Shown one piece after another: positions 61,283-64,000 of a stretch of DNA of 64,000 nucleotides. The first letter of the stretch is position 1; each line of letters opens with the position of its first letter. A program made the position numbers and the translations under genes. The notes beneath the pieces are model-generated. The model ran no database searches. It was not told where the DNA came from and was given only the letters and a program-made list of their open reading frames with translations. Source of the stretch: JAXGZG01 sp040771825 (lineage in GTDB: Bacteria > Bacillota > Sulfobacillia > Fermentithermobacillales > Fermentithermobacillaceae); the NCBI GenBank assembly GCA_040771825.1, contig JAXGZG010000005.1, positions 124,001 through 188,000 on the forward strand. Direction: 5' to 3'.

Positions 61283-62344
61283 GTGGAAGAGATTGCGAAA
61301 AACAGCCAAGAAACCGGGGGAAGCGGCGCCCCGCTTTTGTCCATAGAGAATCTTCAGGTATCATTTCACACCTACGCAGGGGAAGTACATGCAGTAAGAG
61401 GTGTAACCTATTCGGTTGAAAGAGGCGGATCTCTGGCCGTAGTTGGCGAATCAGGCTGCGGCAAGACCGTCACTGTGCAAGCGGTCATGCGCTTGACTCC
61501 TATGCCTCCAGGAGAGATCAAAGGGGGCAAGGTTACTTTCAACGGCAAGAATATCCTCTCTCTATCCGAAAGGGAAATGCAGTCAGTCAGGGGCAAGGAA
61601 ATCGGCATGATATTCCAAGACCCCATGACCGGCCTGAACCCAACCATGACCGTGGGCAGGCAAATTGCTGAGGCCGTTACCAAGCACCAGCACCTCGACC
61701 GCGAAAAGGCCTGGAAGCGGGCTGTGGAAATGCTTGAGATGGTGGAAATACCCAATGCTCCTGTGAGGGCATCCCAGTATCCCCACCAGTTCAGCGGCGG
61801 CATGAGACAAAGAGCCATGATCGCCATAGCGCTGGCTTGCGAGCCATTGCTCTTGATTGCCGACGAACCTACCACTTCCTTGGATGTGACCATTCAATCC
61901 CAAATACTAGACCTCATCATGAACCTCCAGAAGAGACTGGGGATGACGGTCATCCTCATAACTCACAACTTAGGCGTGGTGGCAAGGCTCTCCCGAAGGA
62001 TAGTAGTTATGTACGCCGGCAAGGTAGTTGAGCAGGGAACGGCCCACCAGATATTCTACGGCGCCAAGCATCCCTACACTCACGCATTGCTGAAGTCGGT
62101 GCCAAGGCTTGACCAGAGGAGCCGCACAGTCTTGGCATCCATCCCGGGAACGCCGCCGGACCTGTTCGTGCCGCCCAAAGGTTGTGCCTTTGCCGCCAGG
62201 TGCACTAGGCCAATGAAGATCTGCCTAGAACATCAACCCAAACCAACCACTGTGGGGGACGGGCACCAGGTCGCCTGTTGGCTCTATCACGACCTGAATC
62301 CCACTCGCCCCATGGGTCCGGAGAATGGGGGGCATGACAATTGA
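61283..62344 (+). CDS. oligopeptide ABC transporter ATPase, OppD type
   Basis: 353 residues. Walker A GESGCGKTVT, Q-loop FQDPMTGLNP, signature FSGGMRQRAMIA, Walker B LLIADEPTTSLD, H-loop ITHN. The C-terminal oligo_HPY domain (GAKHPYTHALLKSVP) and the Cys set of the iron-sulfur-like motif (GCAFAARCTRPMKIC) are present. GTG start, GGAGGG ahead. Overlaps the OppF-type gene by four bases (TTGA). Confidence 0.93.
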   Translation: MEEIAKNSQETGGSGAPLLSIENLQVSFHTYAGEVHAVRGVTYSVERGGSLAVVGESGCGKTVTVQAVMRLTPMPPGEIKGGKVTFNGKNILSLSEREMQSVRGKEIGMIFQDPMTGLNPTMTVGRQIAEAVTKHQHLDREKAWKRAVEMLEMVEIPNAPVRASQYPHQFSGGMRQRAMIAIALACEPLLLIADEPTTSLDVTIQSQILDLIMNLQKRLGMTVILITHNLGVVARLSRRIVVMYAGKVVEQGTAHQIFYGAKHPYTHALLKSVPRLDQRSRTVLASIPGTPPDLFVPPKGCAFAARCTRPMKICLEHQPKPTTVGDGHQVACWLYHDLNPTRPMGPENGGHDN

Positions 62345-63297
62345 CAGGCGACGTTGCACTTGAAGTTGTGAACCTAAAACGGTACTTCCGCTTGGGAAGA
62401 AACAGGGTTCTTAAGGCGGTGGATGACGTATCTTTCAAGGTGCAAAAGGGCGAAGTCTTGGGCATAGTGGGAGAGAGCGGTTGCGGCAAGACCACCATTG
62501 GCAGAACCATCGCTCGCCTCTATGAGCCTACCGCCGGTAAAATCATCTTTGACGGCAACGACATCACCGACACAGAAGAGAGCAACCTTCTTTGGTTCCG
62601 AAAGAAACTTCAGATGGTGTTCCAAGATCCTTACGCGTCTTTGGATCCCCGGATGACTGTAGGCGAGATCATAGGCGAACCCATTGACGTGCACCGCCTT
62701 TATGCCGGACGAGACAGAATCGATCGCATCCATCACCTGCTCAGGATGGTGGGACTGGATCCGGAACACGCCAACCGATTCCCCCACGAGTTCTCTGGGG
62801 GTCAACGGCAGCGTATAGGGATCGCCAGGGCGTTGGCCGTGGATCCCGAATTCATTATCGCCGATGAACCAATATCGTCTCTGGACGTTTCCATTCAGGC
62901 ACAAGTGGTGAACCTCCTGACTAAGTTCCAAGAGGAGCGCGACTTGAGCTTCATCTTCATAGCCCACGACCTCTCTATGGTCCGTCACATATCCCATCGA
63001 GTGGGTGTCATGTATGTGGGCAAAATGGTGGAGATCGCTCCCTCTGAGGGAATCTACCGGAGCCCTCTGAACCCGTACACTCAGGCGCTCATGGCCGCAA
63101 ATCCGATTCCCGATCCTGAGATTGAGGCAGGCAGGAAGCGTTCAGATCTGCCCGGAGAAGTGCCAAGCCCCATTAACCCTCCGCCCGGATGCAGATTTGC
63201 CGGCAGGTGCCCTAGGGCTATGGAAAGATGCAAGGCAGAGGACCCTGTGCTGAAGGAAGTCGAAAGCGGACACTGGGTGTCGTGTTTCCTCTACTAG
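62341..63297 (+). CDS. oligopeptide ABC transporter ATPase, OppF type
   Basis: 318 residues. Walker A GESGCGKTTIG, Q-loop FQDPYASLDP, signature FSGGQRQRIGIA, Walker B FIIADEPISSLD, H-loop IAHD. The C-terminal oligo_HPY region (SPLNPYTQALMAANP) and Cys motif (GCRFAGRCPRAMERC) follow. TTG start coupled to the upstream ATPase. Last gene of the operon; a strong terminator follows. Confidence 0.93.
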   Translation: MTGDVALEVVNLKRYFRLGRNRVLKAVDDVSFKVQKGEVLGIVGESGCGKTTIGRTIARLYEPTAGKIIFDGNDITDTEESNLLWFRKKLQMVFQDPYASLDPRMTVGEIIGEPIDVHRLYAGRDRIDRIHHLLRMVGLDPEHANRFPHEFSGGQRQRIGIARALAVDPEFIIADEPISSLDVSIQAQVVNLLTKFQEERDLSFIFIAHDLSMVRHISHRVGVMYVGKMVEIAPSEGIYRSPLNPYTQALMAANPIPDPEIEAGRKRSDLPGEVPSPINPPPGCRFAGRCPRAMERCKAEDPVLKEVESGHWVSCFLY

Positions 63298-63323
63298 GGT
63301 CATCAAGCTAGACTCCCCATGAA

Positions 63324-63363
63324 GCGGCGCCCGGGTCTGGCCGTAAGCGACTCCGGGCGCCGC
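63324..63363 (+). terminator. strong intrinsic terminator after the peptide importer
   Basis: An 11-bp perfect stem GCGGCGCCCGG / CCGGGCGCCGC (63324-63334 with 63353-63363) followed by TCCTTGTT. Confidence 0.85.
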
Positions 63364-63439
63364 TCCTTGTTACAGCAGGGAATGCTGCCTTCAAGGCAGA
63401 AATGTCTAGCATCGGGCAAGTAAAGCGGGGGCTTGGAGA

Positions 63440-63982
63440 ATGTTTCTATCACTGGGACTTAGAAACGCCTGGCGAAATCGAGGCCGGACGATGCTTGGGA
63501 TACTGAGCATGGCTTTGGCCGCCATTGTGTTCGCTTCTAGCGCTACTCTAAGCCAAGGCTACCCGTCTCTGGCCTACTTTCCGGCCAGGCAACTCTTAGG
63601 TGCCGACATACTGCTGTTGCCTGGAAAGACTGTGATATCTAGAGACGACTTGGCTTCGTCTGACTGGACGTGGCATTTCCGCAAGGCCAGTTTGGACAAA
63701 CCCAGTTCTCTCCTAGGCTTCGATGTCTCTCCCTACTATTACGGAAGCATGACGGGAGAACCCAGAATCGGGCAGATACCAGGGCCCTCTGAAATGAAGG
63801 ATCTATCTCTTGAGTTACGGGACACTCTGGACATAGCACACGTCTCTCTCAAGCGGGCTCTCCCATTTCTTTACACCTACTACCGCGACTCAATCCCGAT
63901 CATAGGCTATGGGTACCTCGAACCTAGAGATGTGGACGAAGACAGGGACATCTGGCGGATGGAAGAAGCTTACGCTGCCTGA
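63440..63982 (+). CDS. MacB/FtsX-like ABC permease N-terminal part, possibly broken
   Basis: 180 residues. The N-terminus has the typical basic start and first helix of MacB-type permeases (LGLRNAWRNRGRTMLGILSM, then ALAAIVFASSATLSQGY), followed by an extracytoplasmic region. A TGA at 63980 ends the reading far short of the usual ~400-800 residues. Another frame stays open to the window edge with protein-like sequence (WKKLTLPDGRYLD), so a frameshift near 63,950 is possible. The window ends too soon to tell. Confidence 0.6.
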   Translation: MFLSLGLRNAWRNRGRTMLGILSMALAAIVFASSATLSQGYPSLAYFPARQLLGADILLLPGKTVISRDDLASSDWTWHFRKASLDKPSSLLGFDVSPYYYGSMTGEPRIGQIPGPSEMKDLSLELRDTLDIAHVSLKRALPFLYTYYRDSIPIIGYGYLEPRDVDEDRDIWRMEEAYAA

Positions 63983-64000
63983 CGGTCGCTACCTAGACTC

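Overview
The window looks like a chromosomal segment of a Bacillota (Firmicutes) bacterium of moderately high GC. The evidence is an SLH/InlB-repeat cell-surface protein, strong GGAGG-type ribosome binding sites, frequent GTG/TTG starts, ATGA/TTGA gene overlaps, an LCP wall protein, RlmH, and an hspR-dnaK-grpE cluster. A Clostridia- or Limnochordia-like host is an inference; no rRNA or tRNA is present to settle it.

Layout. 0-4.2 kb: the 3' part of a very large SLH-anchored surface protein. 4.6-8.7 kb (minus strand): an M24 peptidase followed upstream by a decayed operon (methyltransferase with a frameshift, two membrane proteins, remnants of a GMC-type oxidoreductase, a frameshifted winged-helix protein). 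8.8-10.6 kb: two GNAT acetyltransferases. 10.6-19.4 kb: a type I restriction-modification locus in which one HsdM is fused to HsdS and a second HsdM is free. It is flanked on both sides by HEPN/MNT pairs whose HEPN partner is broken. 19.5-41.3 kb: an accessory region punctuated by copies of one sequence, the 3' end of rlmH, in the same orientation. It holds a RelE/AbrB toxin-antitoxin pair, one rlmH copy, a VOC protein, a four-gene Wadjet-like SMC defence operon (jetABCD), an ABC-2 exporter, remnants of ImmA/IrrE and GNAT genes, a cell-wall hydrolase, a toroid-fold protein, a HerA-like ATPase, a lipoprotein, a polysaccharide deacetylase, an AlkA remnant and a second rlmH.

41.3-47.6 kb: a DUF5050-type lipoprotein, a TetR regulator with visible palindromic operators, an LCP protein, a CBS-ACT protein and mnmA interrupted by an in-frame TGA. 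47.7-54.3 kb: a glycoside-use cluster (two GH4 enzymes, a GPH symporter, a PIG-L deacetylase and a BadF-type sugar kinase). 54.3-57.4 kb: grpE, dnaK and hspR. 57.6-63.3 kb: a complete oligopeptide ABC importer whose substrate-binding protein appears circularly permuted. The window ends in a MacB/FtsX-like permease.

The points most worth following up are (1) rlmH 3'-end repeats that resemble staphylococcal SCC attachment sites and divide the defence-rich region into cassettes; (2) a Wadjet-like operon whose JetB is an internal duplication, as if a KITE dimer were fused in one chain; (3) the circularly permuted OppA-type lipoprotein; (4) the HsdM-HsdS fusion paired with a second HsdM; and (5) two HEPN/MNT pairs that both lost the HEPN part. 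Several single-base disruptions (6.1, 8.4, 31.06, 47.47 kb) could be real decay or assembly errors; raw reads would decide.
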